A stretch of 64,000 bases of DNA, from positions 62,001-126,000 of the forward strand of contig JAMZAV010001748.1 in assembly GCA_024449915.1 (NCBI GenBank), in the 5' to 3' direction. The translations under genes and the position numbers were made by a program. Source of the DNA: Sweltsa coloradensis (Eukaryota > Arthropoda > Insecta > Plecoptera > Chloroperlidae). The notes beneath the pieces were generated by a model. That model made no database searches and had not been told where the DNA came from. It saw only the letters and a list, made by a program, of their open reading frames with translations. This document shows positions 1-11,929 of the stretch, one piece after another; positions within the stretch are counted from its first letter, which is position 1, and every line of letters starts with the position of its first letter.

Positions 1-188
1 TTTTGTAGTTCTTTTACAAGTGACCTGAAATAAGTTTCATTACATTATCTTTATTAGTTTATTTATTTTGATTTTTTTAGTGTACCACTGAAAACGTGAA
101 TCAAAGTCGCTTGTGTTCAGCCCATCGTAAATAGATCAAATGGGAGAGAAATGTGGCATATTTTACTTTCACCCTATGTGTGGAACCC

Positions 189-449
189 TCAGCTTTGATT
201 TCCACCTAACAACTTGTCTGTATCACCAATAGTGGCTGCTACACATTCATTGACCTGCCGTCTGTAATCCCTCCAAAAAATCGCCTCGCGTCGTCGGCAA
301 CCGATCAGCTCGCGATCTGAACGATGGCGTTTGCGGTGGCAATCTCGGGAACTCTTGTCGAGTGGCTGGCGAGCAAAGATCCGGTGAGCTTCGGATAGCG
401 CGCGGTTTTGATTCGTTATCTCAAGTGTCAGCGATTGTAAAAGGCGCAT
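189..449. other. GC-rich island with weak exon candidates on both strands
   Basis: This stretch is clearly richer in G+C than its flanks. On the plus strand an ATG at 324 opens a 20-codon frame that ends at a GTGAGC donor-like site. On the minus strand an 86-codon open frame covers 189-449 and is rich in arginine. Neither translation matches a family I recognise, so I can only say that the composition resembles an exon or promoter. Confidence 0.2.
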
Positions 450-2140
450 CAGCTAAGTCTTGTGTCAGGCAGTGTGTATGTGTACGTGTATTGTGCGATA
501 TTGCTGTGGACAAGTATTTTATAATATTGTTATGAAAACTGCCAGTGGCGTAGGAATGGGGGGAGGAGGAGGGGAGGGCAAATTTAACGTGAGTAAAATA
601 TTAATCCCAGAATTTCCGTAGTAAATATGCACATACACATACAATTCGACAGTCACCTTGGTTAAAACGAATATGTTTGCCTGTATGCTTCGTCATAACA
701 TAAAAAATTAGGTTGAAATTTACTTAAATGGGCTACTTCACGTTCAGTTTTTTAGTTTTTAGATCGCAGATATTGCTTTTTTGCTGTAAAACATCGCTCA
801 CAGAGTCCGAGTGCAGTTAAAACATGACGAATAACTGTGGTCTGGTATGGTAAAAATCGAAAGAGCCTCTGGCGGCTCCACCCACGAGATCTGCAAATAA
901 ATTTGCCCCCACCACTTTCAAAACGTTTTTTACGCGCCTGATGAAAAGTAATATATTTTATCATGTAATAACATTTACCGCTATGTAGAGTTATGCGTTA
1001 GTAAAAGTAAATAACTAAATTATATACATAATGGGAAGGCGAGTCAATTCCCTCGTAATAAAGGCTGGTCAAGAAAAAGAAGCAAACAGCCAAATCAAAT
1101 CTTTTTCGATTGTACTCAACTGTTTACAGTCTTTGTCAACGTATTATATTTCGACAAGAATGTTTGTGAACGATTTATGAAGATAAGAATCCGTTCCAGT
1201 TATTAAATCCAAACAACAATACTGATATCGTACCAGGGTTCGAACCCGGAACGAAGTACCCATACACCACGATTGCGTTCTATACGTTGAAGTTCACGCT
1301 ACAATCATTCTTTATTGCTGTCAAGTATCTGTTTCAGGAGACGACGAAGACTGTAAAACCGATAACGTAAACAGCTCTTCCACTTGACTGAATTGAATAT
1401 TATGCACGTTCTCTTTTTTCACGCAGCACTTAGCAGTCAAGGATATATTTTGTTTACTTTCAAGTGGTGTTGGAAAGCCAAGTCAGCTGTAGCTTGAACC
1501 AGACTGGAGATGGACTAGAGCACGAGAGAGCACACAAATAAAAATCTCATATAGTATACATCTTTGCTTGTTCAAAATATGATTTAAAATGTGTATGGCT
1601 ACGCATTTAAAAAATTAGTTTTATAGAGAGTGTAACAGTAGTCTAAAAAGAATGTCAAATGCCTAGTTAGCAGAACTCAATCCCCACACCTGGAAATAAC
1701 AGTCATAATTGCCGTTGGCGGGCATCGAAACGGCGACCTCTCGAAACGGCGACCTCTCGAATCGGCGTAAGCTACCTCTGTCTGTTTGAAATTTTGATGT
1801 CATGGTAAATGGGACTATATTTCGGGACAAAATCAGTCCGGCACGCGGGACACTTAGGTCTTATTCGGGACTGTCCCGTATTTTTTGGGACGTCTTGGTG
1901 ACCCTAGTTTGAAAGCATGCTTGAACAATAATTCAAGTGTATGCGATTTAAAAAATATATAACAGAATACTCTGGTTAGTCTGATTTACACAATTAACAA
2001 AGGTCAAACATGTCTCTGTTTTTAAATGTTGTTTGGGAAGTTGATCACAATAGATATGAATGTGATCCACGTAAGAAGCCTGGATTACAATAGTTACCAA
2101 CTCGGAACATTCATGGTGCACTGAAATTGCAACTCATTTT
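450..2140. other. No gene seen; AT-rich repeat debris
   Basis: I see no supported gene here. The stretch holds a short tandem duplication near 1715-1775 (about 2.5 copies of a CGAAACGGCGACCTCT unit). A B-box-like string at 1236-1249 is probably a scrap of a tRNA-derived repeat. Near 1800-1903 there is a fragment ending GGTGACCCTA that resembles the right end of a hAT element but has no visible partner. Confidence 0.4.
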
Positions 2141-2145
2141 AGTTA

Positions 2146-2222
2146 TGGAATCGAACCCGGGTCAGTAGCTTGCCGGGTGGTTATGGATTGTGTTTACACC
2201 TACACCACTGGCCTGACAGTCT
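2146..2222 (-). repeat. tRNA-derived SINE-like head
   Basis: Read on the minus strand, the segment has an A-box-like TGGTGTAGGTG and, about 40 bases further, a B box GGGTTCGATTCC, the internal RNA polymerase III promoter arrangement of tRNAs. No matching acceptor stem is visible, so it is a tRNA-derived repeat or pseudogene rather than a working tRNA. Confidence 0.4.
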
Positions 2223-2549
2223 GACGCTGTTGTGTGGAGGGGGGAGACATTGCGTTCAGCCGGCCGGTCTCTATCGCCGCTACAAGGTCACGAGGGAGTA
2301 ATTCTTACAACGCACAAGACTATTCCGAGCATTAGCGCATACTATATTAGTGTGGGTTGTGGGTCTTTCACCACAAACGTCGATATTTATATTTTCAAGA
2401 CTTTGCTAATGTGTACCGTTCGATCAACATTCTCAATTGGGTTTCCTATTGTATGTCATATTGCATATTCAATATTGTATATATTTCTAAACTAAACTAA
2501 TTAATTTCAAATCAAACAGGTACATTGTGACTTCATTGTTAACGCCACT

Positions 2550-3511
2550 CAAGGGCGTCCGCAGAAATTTTGTCATGAGGGGGGGGGGGGGGAAATTAAA
2601 ACCTGTAACTCCCGTAGGACAAAAATGGGGTGTGTGGGAGGGGTGAGGCCCTCAACAATAGCGCCGCAGGCGATTTTTTTTGAAAATCAGGTTTTAGAGT
2701 GCGTTTGGTGCGTTTTAGAAGAAAGTAGCTGGCTGAATGCAATACCAAAATAATGTAATTTTTGTGCAGTCGATACTCGAAACTAGAAAACCACCAAAAG
2801 GAATTGGAACGCTGTCCTGATGGAATCGATAATGTTACATCTGCCGAATATATTATCAGATTTAATGTTGAGTAGTAATGTAAAGAAAAACGTAGACCGT
2901 TCATATTTATATTTTATATTATCAGTCTCTAATTGGATGAGCGATGCTAGCGAAGCGAAGATTCCATTTCACTACACTGGAGAAAAAAATCCGTTTTTTT
3001 AAATTCTTTCTTTCTTTCTTTTTTTTTGTATTTTTGTGTGTTTGTAACACGATTTTGGCTAAACCAATACCCCAATTGCGATGAAATTTTAAGGAGGCCT
3101 TCGAAATCTCTGAACTTACAACTGCCACGTTTTTTTAGCGCAATCGAAAAATTATTTCTCATAAAAATCGCAATTTTACGATTTTTTTTCTATTTTTAAA
3201 ACATTTCTTCGACTTATAACACCTACATGCTTTATCCGATTGTATAATGATTTTTTTACAGAACTTTAATTTTATGAATTGATGTATTCGTGTGAAATTT
3301 GAGCGTATAATCGAAAAATTATTTCTCATGAAAATCGCCAATTAATGCTTTTTTCGTTTAAAAAAAAATACGCTCATCCAACAACGCGCCTGAAAAAGCG
3401 TTTGCGGAGCTTGATAGTTAATATTTTAATAAAATTGCTTATAAATATAGGATTCCAAGAAGGGGGGGGGGGAGGGGAGTGCCCGCCTTGCCCCCCCTGC
3501 GGACGTCCTTG
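2550..3511. mobile_element. Non-autonomous hAT element with 8-bp TSD
   Basis: The termini are inverted repeats CAAGGGCGTCCGCAG (left) and CTGCGGACGTCCTTG (right). They are flanked by the identical 8-bp direct repeat ACGCCACT at 2542-2549 and 3512-3519. An 8-bp duplication with short terminal inverted repeats is typical of the hAT superfamily. No transposase remains. G-runs follow the left terminus and precede the right one. A Helentron-like copy occupies its right half. Confidence 0.85.
2933..3417 (+). mobile_element. Helentron-like element, subtype i (in hAT)
   Basis: It starts with TTGGATGAGCG and ends with CGCTCATCC, an AACGC/GCGTT hairpin and a slightly mutated GATAG (normally CTAG) followed by T. 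The body begins with the ATTCCATTTCACTACACTGG variant that defines subtype i. It lies wholly inside the hAT element at 2550-3511. Open frames across it are shadows of repetitive non-coding DNA. Confidence 0.65.
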
Positions 3512-3864
3512 ACGCCACTAACGACTACTTTGTGGAAAGAATACTTCCAGAATCCAGACCGACAACACTGTGGACAGATTTCATGCTTCCGAAACTCATC
3601 AACTTCTATATTAATTGTATTTTACCCGAGTAAGCCGATCCCCGTATTCCTAGAGGACAATGTGTTAGGGAACATGTCAATGTTGAACTGGCTCGACAGA
3701 ACGAACTAAAAAACGGTCCCTGGTACCAAACCTCCAAAAAGAGTAATATCGAAGGAAGCAAAATCAGGAGTCAGGACCACATAAAAAACGAAAGTGATCT
3801 GACTCAAAGTTCAAGCAGCTTTTTTTAACATATTGTTCGTTGGAAAAACATGTGTTGATATTTA

Positions 3865-4550
3865 CTAGGCCGCTTTGCGAACGCTTTTTTTGGCGCGTTG
3901 ATGGATGAGCTTTTTTAAGTTTTTAGTATGCGTGGGATCTCTTTACTTCTTCAAGTTCCATTGCAAAATCAATTGTGTTAAGTAAGGATAATTTTTAATA
4001 AAGTAGTACTAATTGCTATGGTTATTAGAATGAAAAATATCTGGAGGCCCGAAGACTTACTTTTTGTACACATTATAGGTGATTGTAGTCAAGTTTCTAT
4101 AGTTACTTGTTAATAATTAAGTTTTTGAGGTATATAACCTGTATTTCGATGGATTCTGGCTAACTTTTCATTTTTTTTCTTTCAAAAGGTACTACATCAC
4201 CATAATCTTAACGTCCATGTAAAATATGAACGTTGTAGCCCCACCCGTTTGGTCAGAATCGGCCCAAATATCACGAAAATATCGCATTTAAAATCGAAAA
4301 AATCGTAACAAAGTACGATATTCATGAGAAATATTTCTTCGATTGTACCCAAAAACGTGGCAGGTCTAAGTTCAGAGATTTCGAAGGTCCCCTCCAATTT
4401 TCATCAAGATCGCATATGCCGTTTACCTGGTAGAGCGCGAACAAACAGACAGAAAAACAAACAACAAAACAAAAACAAAAACACCCGAGCTTTTTTTTTT
4501 TTGAGGGGGGGGGGCTCAGTCTAATTGAAGTCTTCGCTTCGCTCATCTAA
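3865..4550 (-). mobile_element. Helentron-like element, subtype ii
   Basis: On the minus strand it runs from TTAGATGAGCGAAGCG (4550) to the AACGC/GCGTT stem-loop and CTAG (3865-3868), followed by T. The hairpin loop differs from other copies while the stem bases are kept. Subtype ii carries GACTTCAATTTCACTGA-like sequence near the 5' end; here the CACTGA part is altered. Confidence 0.65.
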
Positions 4551-4984
4551 AAATCTCGATAGTCGATAATCTTAAGTCATTATAGACACTCGAAACAAAT
4601 AATTGCCAATCGGTCAAAAACGGCCCGAAACACGTCGTTCGTTCGTCGGAGGACGACGCTTTGCCCTAGTTGTGCAGGCAACTTGCATTGCATTGCATGC
4701 ATAGTCTCGCACATTTTAGTGACAGTGACACGGCTCATGATGGTTGGTACGGGAGTTACAACGAACAGGTAAACAGTACTTGTTCATTATAGGGATCCCC
4801 CCGAAAAGGAAGTAGGTAAGTGCGGTTGGGGGGAAACGCGAAGCACCGTGGGGGGCCTAGCTGACACAGCAAAGCACTTCATGCTCCCCCCCCCCCCCAC
4901 TGTTACTGGGGGGGCCCGTAACGGTAATGAACAACTACCAAAATAACACCTAGAACCAGTTCGAAAACTGTTTACTTGGCGCAT

Positions 4985-5290
4985 CTGTCTGTGATCTCGA
5001 GGTCACTGAAGGTCAAGCCATCGCTTTTCTCCCAATGCACGCCTCTCACCCCCCGCGCCCTAATGATTGTATCAGTTCATTCCTTTGCTTGCGCCTGCTA
5101 ATCTTATCACCAAACAACAAATACCAGTCATGGCCACACGTCGGACACTTCAATAACGCTGACAATTGAACGACGATCGACGGACCATGGACGATGCAAT
5201 CGAACTTCACAGAGCCAAGACATCTAAGAAATGCGACCTTCACAAAGACGAGCATTGTTTACGCAACAATCACAGTAAGCCTACCTGGTC
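4985..5290. repeat. Dispersed repeat C, copy 1
   Basis: This segment aligns, with divergence, to 11930-12149 plus 12854-13108. Shared strings include CAAGGTCAA-like sequence, TATCAGTTCATTC and AACTTCACAGAG. The second copy is split by a hAT MITE. I cannot place the repeat in a known class, and no coding capacity is visible. A long G run follows at about 5298. Confidence 0.4.
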
Positions 5291-6529
5291 ACGCGCTGGG
5301 GGGGGGGGGGGGGGGCGTTAATGACGCTGTGTCTTGTCTGTCGCGAAACGGGAAAAGAATTATAATTCATTTCGTGAGTGGTGTACTGTTATTTTCTATG
5401 TTACGTCGATCTGATTCATGCTTATCATTATTTTTATAAGCATTTTATAAAATTTATCATGTATTTTCGTTTACGAAAGCCTACTCGAGGACAATGATGC
5501 AGTTCTGACTTCTGAGATTATCCCATTTTCCAAGCATTGAGCGCGTTGCAGAGTGTAATAACACACGTTCATTGTGACTATTCTTGCGCACTTGACGTTT
5601 CGTTGCCTTCCTGCTTTTTCGTCAATCGTCGGCACCAGTCTAATATTGCGTTTCAGCCATATATTGTTAGATCATGTGTTTCAGCATGTTATGACGGCTG
5701 TCATATTGAGAGCTGGCAATATTTCATACGGCAATTTAGAAAAAATATAGACTATTGTAACTAAGCACACTCATTCCCTCAATCGAATCTGTTAACATTA
5801 GCGTTTGAGAATTGAGATGCTTTTAGATTTTTATAGACTCATCAGTCATAAACTAAACATAAAACTATTTATTTTGACAATGTAAATATATTATCGTATT
5901 CAGGCAAACACGCCTCTGAAAAAGACATTTAATCATTAATATTACTTTATTTATGATTCACGACAAGATTTGAATCGTCGGGTGTCGATTACCGACATAA
6001 CTTTTTAGGCCTTTAGCAGATGATTTTCAGATGCAACCGACTGCGGATTGATTGGAAATTGAATCAAAATGCAATCAGTGAACTGTCGTTATATTCGTAG
6101 GCCTATGTCACACTTACAAAATAACATCTATCTAAATAACTGAGAAGTGGTTGGTTGTATCAACAAACTGTGTGTGTGTTGTTTGGGTCTAGCTTAGCTA
6201 GCTAGTCTAGCGGCCTGCACAGTGCAACTGCATACCGCTGTAATCACACCATGACTCATACTCTTCATATAAGGTCTTCTCCGCGCGATCGGATTTATCG
6301 CGAGATATAACTTCAAATATATGTTGTTTCTGTTTTTCTAGCGGTGGTGAGAACCCTTCCGCTGGTTTTCAAATATAACGCGGCCGGATGTAGCTAGCCA
6401 AGCGATGTTTTCGGTTTCGCAGTCTATCGGGAAAACGCTGAACTTTTAGAGGCCATTCGCCGGTAACGGAGCCGTTCGCGAGCTAGGGGGGGAACGCTAG
6501 CGCTAAATCAAGTGGCAGCGCGGGCTATA
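5291..6529. other. No gene seen
   Basis: Apart from a G homopolymer near 5298-5318 and a slightly GC-rich patch around 6270-6510, I see no exon with supportable borders and no repeat termini. Confidence 0.4.
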
Positions 6530-6879
6530 GAATAATCTTAATGTCCATGTGAAATATGAACGTTGTAGCCTCACAAGTTTGGTCAGAATCGGCCCAAATG
6601 TCACGAAAATATCGTACTAAAAATTGAAAAAAATCGTAAAAGTACGATATTCATGAGAAATATTTCTTTGATTGTACCCAAAAATGTGGCAATTCTAAAT
6701 TCAGAGATTTCGAAGGTCCCCTCCAATTTTAATCAAGATCGCATTTGCCGTTTGCCCGGTAGAGAGTGAACAAACATACAGAGAAACAAACAAAAAAAAA
6801 GAAAAAGAAACAAAAAAACACCCGAGCTAAATTTTTTGGGAGGTCGGTGAAATTGAAGTCTTCGCTTCGCTCATCCAAA
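6530..6879 (-). mobile_element. Truncated Helentron-like copy, subtype ii
   Basis: Only the 5' half is present: on the minus strand it begins TTGGATGAGCGAAGCGAAG at 6879 and stops near 6530 in the conserved stretch around AACGTTCATATTTCACATGG. The CTAG hairpin end is missing. Confidence 0.6.
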
Positions 6880-6940
6880 AAGTACAAAAGTACTGTACTC
6901 TAAACGGAGCGTCCGCTCGCAAGTCTCTTACTCTTAAAAC

Positions 6941-7643
6941 TAGAGATGTGCAAACATGGTTTTTTAAAGTTTGAAAATTCGCGCCTTAAAAATAAAAATT
7001 CGCGATTTGTCGCGATTTACCAAAAAACACAATTTTCTCATGCACAACAATAAAAAAAATCTAAGTTTCAGGATAATTTGATTGATTTTAATGATTTAAA
7101 AGAAAAACAAGCTCATGAGAGTGAAGTTCAGAATCAGTTATAATTTTAAGCTCAATTTCAGCCTCCAGTTTTCAAAGTTTCCGACAGTTTTTACCAGAAT
7201 TAATTTCGTCTACCCCACACCTCCACCAAATTTACGAAATTATGCATTTTTATGTGTCTTTTGATATGGATATGAAGTATTTTGAGCTTACTCTCGTTCA
7301 AATGATTATTACGATCTCACAATCGCGTTGTATGACCCGGCACCTCCACCATATGTACCAGCCAGTGTTAATTTAATTTCGACTTCGACCCGGCACCGCC
7401 ACCAAAACTTTGAAATTTTTTTATTTTTTAAAATTTCGTGACCTAATTTGCATTTAAGGACATAATTGCTAATTTCGCCACTAGTTCGCGGCATCAACTA
7501 AAATTTCGCGAAAATTCGTGAATTGGAAATTGATACCATTTAATCACAATTCATGAGATTCATGTGCAAACTGAATTTGAAGGGATTATTGCAACTTTAA
7601 AAAAATTCGTGAATTTCGTTGTCACCATTTTTGCACATCTCTA
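6941..7643. mobile_element. hAT MITE family B, copy 1 (703 bp)
   Basis: The ends are TAGAGATGTGCAAA and TTTGCACATCTCTA, a hAT-type terminal inverted repeat. Flanks share CTCTTAA (6931-6937 and 7644-7650), with two extra bases on the left. Three versions of a GACCCGGCACCTCCACC motif lie at about 7211, 7333 and 7387. The copy at 12150-12853 is almost the same length but inserted in the opposite orientation. Confidence 0.75.
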
Positions 7644-9222
7644 CTCTTAAGTAATTAAATACGGTGAAATGTTTAAGTGCGGTGCGTCTGATTGCATGGT
7701 TGGCTGCGCACAGTACTACCACACAGTTCATACAGGGACGTTACATTCCCGATAGATAGAAATCCGTAAAAACGGTTTTATTTTTTGTAGGGGTGTGCGA
7801 GTAGCACTTTTTCAATTCGAGTCGAGTTCGAGTAGTAAAAAACTCACGAGTTCGAGTAGTAAAAAGCAAAAAAAGAGCATGAGTTTCGAGTAGGCCTACA
7901 CAGTGCATCGAATATAATCAACAGATGCAGGAAAGGAAGAAGTATTGGAAGAGGAAAAACAGGGCACCTGAATAGCCAATATAATACACAACTTTAAAAA
8001 AAAAAACAATGTAGGCCCTATACGTATGTATGCAATCTAATTACCAAATTAATATTATGCTGCAATACATTAGCATTGCCTTTGCAGGGGTCAAAATACT
8101 TCAACAATGCTATTTTACAAGATAGGCCTACAAGGTAGTAAATTTAAATTCAAAACTGTCTGTACCTACACAAGTTTAATTAATTAAATGAATGAAATGA
8201 AATGGGTGCTTGAAGACTCAACTGGTATTTATCTAATGTGCTTTATACATAACAACATACAAAAGCAACTTGGAGCCCCCCTCCCCCCCCCCCCCCCAAC
8301 AAAGTAAGGAGCGAGCTACACAACTATATTTATCTCCAGATGATGTTAATAGTTCCCTTTAAAATATATTCTTGTAAATGCCACTGCAGTCCAACGCGTA
8401 ATCTACTGTCAAATGTCAACATGTAATTTTTATCATTGGTAGTTAGTATAAATAAACACTGGAAGTGACGAGCTGGAACCTTGCTTGCTTAGCTTGCCTT
8501 CCAGTGTTAAACTGATGAATGAGCTGTCATGTAGAGCGCTTGCGCAACCGAACAGCTGCTGTGACGGGCGGGAACTGGAGTGGGTGGTCACGTGACGTGA
8601 TGACCTTGAAACATCGCAGCGACCGCAGTACGCGCACCGGTCGGCTACTCGAGCCACGTCATTATATAATACAGTCTCAAGATAAAAATATGCTAGCCAC
8701 CCGGAAAAACTATTCACAGATGTTGTTTCCGGTAATAAAATGTTTGAAATTGATTATATTATTAGTTATTACTTATTACTTATTACACACACGTAGCTCG
8801 GAGGTGGGCATCATATTTCTCAAAGAAGATGCATTGATTACGAAATTCGAGCTCTGCGGGTGGTCTAGAAGTGCCAACATTTAAAACTTAACGCTTGAAA
8901 AAATTATATTTTTAAGACAAAATGTAGCCATTGTTTTGTGTTTTTATATTGAAATTAAAGACTTTTTATAATAAAATGAAGACTTTTTATTTGCTATTCT
9001 TCAGGGTCCTTACTTATGATTGACGTTGCTGAAGTGACAAGATCACCGATGTCTACGTATCTTGGGTGGTGTGATGCACTTGATGTTACACATAGCCAGA
9101 AGGCTGATTCGTCAACATCCAAAGTTTACAAAGTTTAAACTCAAAATGCCGTAGCTGTCGAAACAGAAACAGTTGCATCTTGCAAGGGGATACCGTAACG
9201 ACATATTGTTGTTCCGTTTCAG
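7644..9222. other. No supported gene; possible hAT end
   Basis: At about 7789 the string AGGGGTGTGCGAGTAGC, followed by repeated GAGTTCGAGTAG, resembles a hAT left terminus, but I found no matching right end. A C-run lies near 8278-8297. Open frames at 8433-8717 and 8519-8884 overlap on opposite strands and match nothing I recognise. The region is presumably intron of the RanBP3-like gene. Confidence 0.35.
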
Positions 9223-9318
9223 ATCTGGGGCGGAATGACAGTAGAACGTCCGAGTCCAAAGAGCGTTCGCTTGACCGCCATGGATGCGACGGGACTGATT
9301 AAAGTGTTCCTAGTCATG
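9223..9318 (+). CDS. RANBP3: RanBP3-like, penultimate coding exon
   Basis: RanBP3 is a nuclear Ran-binding protein that assists CRM1-dependent export through its C-terminal Ran-binding domain. This 96-bp exon follows a TTTCAG acceptor and ends at a GTAAGT donor. It encodes 32 residues in phase 0, including KSVRLTAMD and IKVFLVM, which fit the second half of the RanBP3 Ran-binding domain. It joins in frame to 11543-11710, giving FLVM-ASPKE. Upstream exons carrying the rest of the domain and the FG-motif region are not visible and probably lie before the window. Both splice sites are canonical and no defect is seen. The identity rests on recalled family pattern; RANBP3L is the main alternative in vertebrates, but a single RanBP3 is expected in invertebrates. 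Confidence 0.75.
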
Positions 9319-9401
9319 GTAAGTAGCCGTCTGTTGTGTTGCTGGTTCCGGAGTAGTTTGAAAGGAAACTTGCTTAGCCTTACACTTTTCCAATAATTTA
9401 A

Positions 9402-10858
9402 CTAGGAAAACGCTTAAGTCCCGCCGCGTTGTTGGATGAGCGTAATTGGTGCATTGAGCTGCCATGTGTTACGCGGATTTTCTGTTGTTCTGTGAAAAAA
9501 TCATTACTTAGTCCAAGATTTTTTTTTAATTAAATTAAATTAAATAAAAATAAACTTAATTTTTTTAATTAATCATAATTTTTAAAAAAGAAAAAAATCA
9601 TAAAATTGCAATTTTCATAAGAAATAATTATTCGATTGCACTTAAATTTAACACGAATATATTAATTCATGAAATTAAGGTTCTGTGAAAAAATTATTAC
9701 AATAGGATAAAGCATGTAGGTGTTATAAGTCAAAGAATTGTTTTAACCCATTGAGCCACCAGTTGATTTTGCTTATTTTGCCCGAACGGATCCAGTTAAA
9801 TCCGTATTACGGGGGATGGCACCCGGCCGCACCCTGTCTACGGGCCGAAATTGCATGAATGCACAAAATTGAAGGCCTAGGCCTATTGTTTTTAGTTCAT
9901 ATGCTTTGCTTTCTAGTTTATATTCCCGCCAGCCCTAGGCCTAACCCTACTTGTGTCATCGTCTTATTTTATCTTGGTTAGAAGTACTGTAAGTCTTCAT
10001 CCACATCATTATTTTTGCTTGCATCATTTGCAAGCTAATCAACAACACTTCCTGAATCTCACAATATATCACGCTCATTGGAAATTCAGCACAATCGCCT
10101 TCAGATTCGCCATCTCGTAACATTCAGGAGCTTTACGTCAGTTTAACGAAGTAAACAACAGCTGAGAAGCCTATTTCTGTTACGGCGCACCGCCTTAACA
10201 ATTTGTAGGCCTTCATATTATTTGTAGTAGTCTGTGAAATGGCCGTGTTCGAGAATTTATCATGGAAAAAACTCAACCATGTCTGTAAAAGAGTCAGCCT
10301 CCATATAGTGCTGCTATCTGTGTGAGATTGACTGAACTACGCCGGTTTGGCTCGAAATCAAAGACGAACGGAACGGACACGGAACTGTTCCGTATGTCCG
10401 TTTTTGGGTCACACTCGTGGAATACGAACGGTTCCGTAAGTCGGCAAAGAAAAAACCCGTAAAATTTCGATTTTCATGAGAAATAATTTTTCGATTATGC
10501 TCAAGTTTCACTCGAATACCAAAATTCATAAAATAAAGCTTCTGTGAAAAAATCATTACAATCGGATAAAGCATGTAGGTGTTGTAAGTCGAAGAAATTT
10601 TGTAAAAATCGAAAAAAATCGTAAAATTGCATTTTTTATGAAAAAAAAAATCCTGATTGCGCTAAAAAACGTGGCAGTTCTAAGTCGAGAGATTTCGAAG
10701 GCCTCCATAAAATTTCATCGCAATCGGAGTATCGGTTTAGCCGGAATCGTGTTAACAGACACACAAAAATACAAAAAAAAAAGAATAAAAAACATTCCGG
10801 ATTTTTTTCTCCAGTGTAGTGAAATGGAATCTTCGCTTCGCTCGCTACGCTCATCCAA
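9402..10858 (-). mobile_element. Helentron-like copy, subtype i, interrupted, in RanBP3 intron
   Basis: It sits in the intron 9319-11542. On the minus strand it begins TTGGATGAGCGTAGCGAGCG at 10858 and ends with the AACGC/GCGTT hairpin and CTAG at 9402-9405. Comparison with the copy at 33488-34269 shows foreign sequence at about 9757-10445. That insert begins TTAACCCATTG, which looks like a piggyBac end, but no matching right end was found. Confidence 0.6.
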
Positions 10859-11123
10859 TTAAACTGCTTACGACTTTGCTTACTTGAATACCATGTGATC
10901 AGTGGCAGCCCCTGGTTGGAGCTGCAAAGTTGAACGTACCCCTTGTTAAATATAAAATGTGAGTAGGTATTATGGACTACAGTAATTAGGCCTAATTTAA
11001 ATTAAGTTTGAGTTGTACATTTATCTTAGTGAAGGCTAGGACTGCACCTACCGTTCAAGGTTAGCATCTACTTGACTTCCCTATGAAGGTTACACATTCA
11101 TATAGGTATGTTTAGAAGTGCTA

Positions 11124-11190
11124 ATAGTGATGACATCGGTTACCCGGAACCGAACCCGATTCCGAACGCTTTAGCGACCTGGTTCCATTT
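11124..11190. repeat. hAT terminus fragment
   Basis: TAGTGATGACATCGGTTACC matches the left terminus of the hAT MITEs at 17816 and 14495. No right end is seen before the RanBP3-like exon, so it is probably a truncated copy. Confidence 0.3.
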
Positions 11191-11542
11191 TTCCAAGGTC
11201 AACTGTAGGCCTATAGCGGTAAACTTCACGGGCACGTTTTCCCGCACAAATGGTAATTCCACGCATCGTTTCTTGTTGGTTCTATTTCCACGGAGCCCGT
11301 GATGACGTAGCTGGCTATCTATCTTTCCTCGCCAGCTGATTAAACAAAGCGCGGGCGCCGATGCCAGCTAACTCCCGGCCATACAGTCGCTTCCAAATAA
11401 CACGCACGTAAGGCTGATACATTGTACAAAAATTGACCGTTAAAAGCCGGTTCCAAATCGCTTACGACGTGGAGGAACCGGTTAGATCTTTTTGGACCTG
11501 ATACGTCACCACCAAGTGCTAATCTGTGCGTTGTTGTTCCAG

Positions 11543-11710
11543 GCGAGTCCCAAGGAGATCGAAACGTTCCACAAGTCTCTCCAGACCCGCGTGACGAAGC
11601 AACAACAGAACGAGGCAAAGACCGACGTAATCGACCCTCCGACTGCGTTCGCCAACAAGCGGCCGCTGCTGGACGTTCAGGACGCGGGAGGCGGGGACGG
11701 AGAAGCCTAA
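11543..11710 (+). CDS. RANBP3: RanBP3-like, last coding exon
   Basis: The exon follows a TTGTTGTTCCAG acceptor and runs 55 codons to a TAA at 11708-11710. It begins ASPKEIETFHKSLQTRV, matching the end of the Ran-binding domain, where RanBP3 proteins have a short helix with a K-x-x-x-x-H/L-x-x-L pattern. A low-complexity acidic tail with a GGGDGEA end follows. Phase 0 matches the exon at 9223-9318 across a 2.2-kb intron loaded with a Helentron-like copy. Possible polyadenylation signals (AATAAA) cluster near 12044-12063, inside repeat C. The frame is clean, so this end of the gene looks functional. Confidence 0.75.
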   Translation, partial: ASPKEIETFHKSLQTRVTKQQQNEAKTDVIDPPTAFANKRPLLDVQDAGGGDGEA

Positions 11711-11929
11711 TAGGTACCACGTTGGGTTTTTAGCATTTACATTTAGAATATTTAGCTTTTACTTTCCCAAGATTTAGAATTTTCTTTTTCAAGTTCATGG
11801 GTGTCAAATGATTCAGAAAATCATTGGAAGTTGCAAAGTATTTGTGAAAGGGCATGCTTGTTTTAGTGTACGGTGACTCACGATTCATGGGATCAGAGTA
11901 ACATCAAGCGGAGAAGAACACTGATTGAT

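Noticed and set aside
8519..8884. 121-codon open frame
   Set aside because: No similarity, an overlapping opposite frame, and no splice or start context.
9757..10445. piggyBac element in the RanBP3 intron repeat
   Set aside because: Only the left TTAACCC end is visible; the right junction lacks GGGTTAA.
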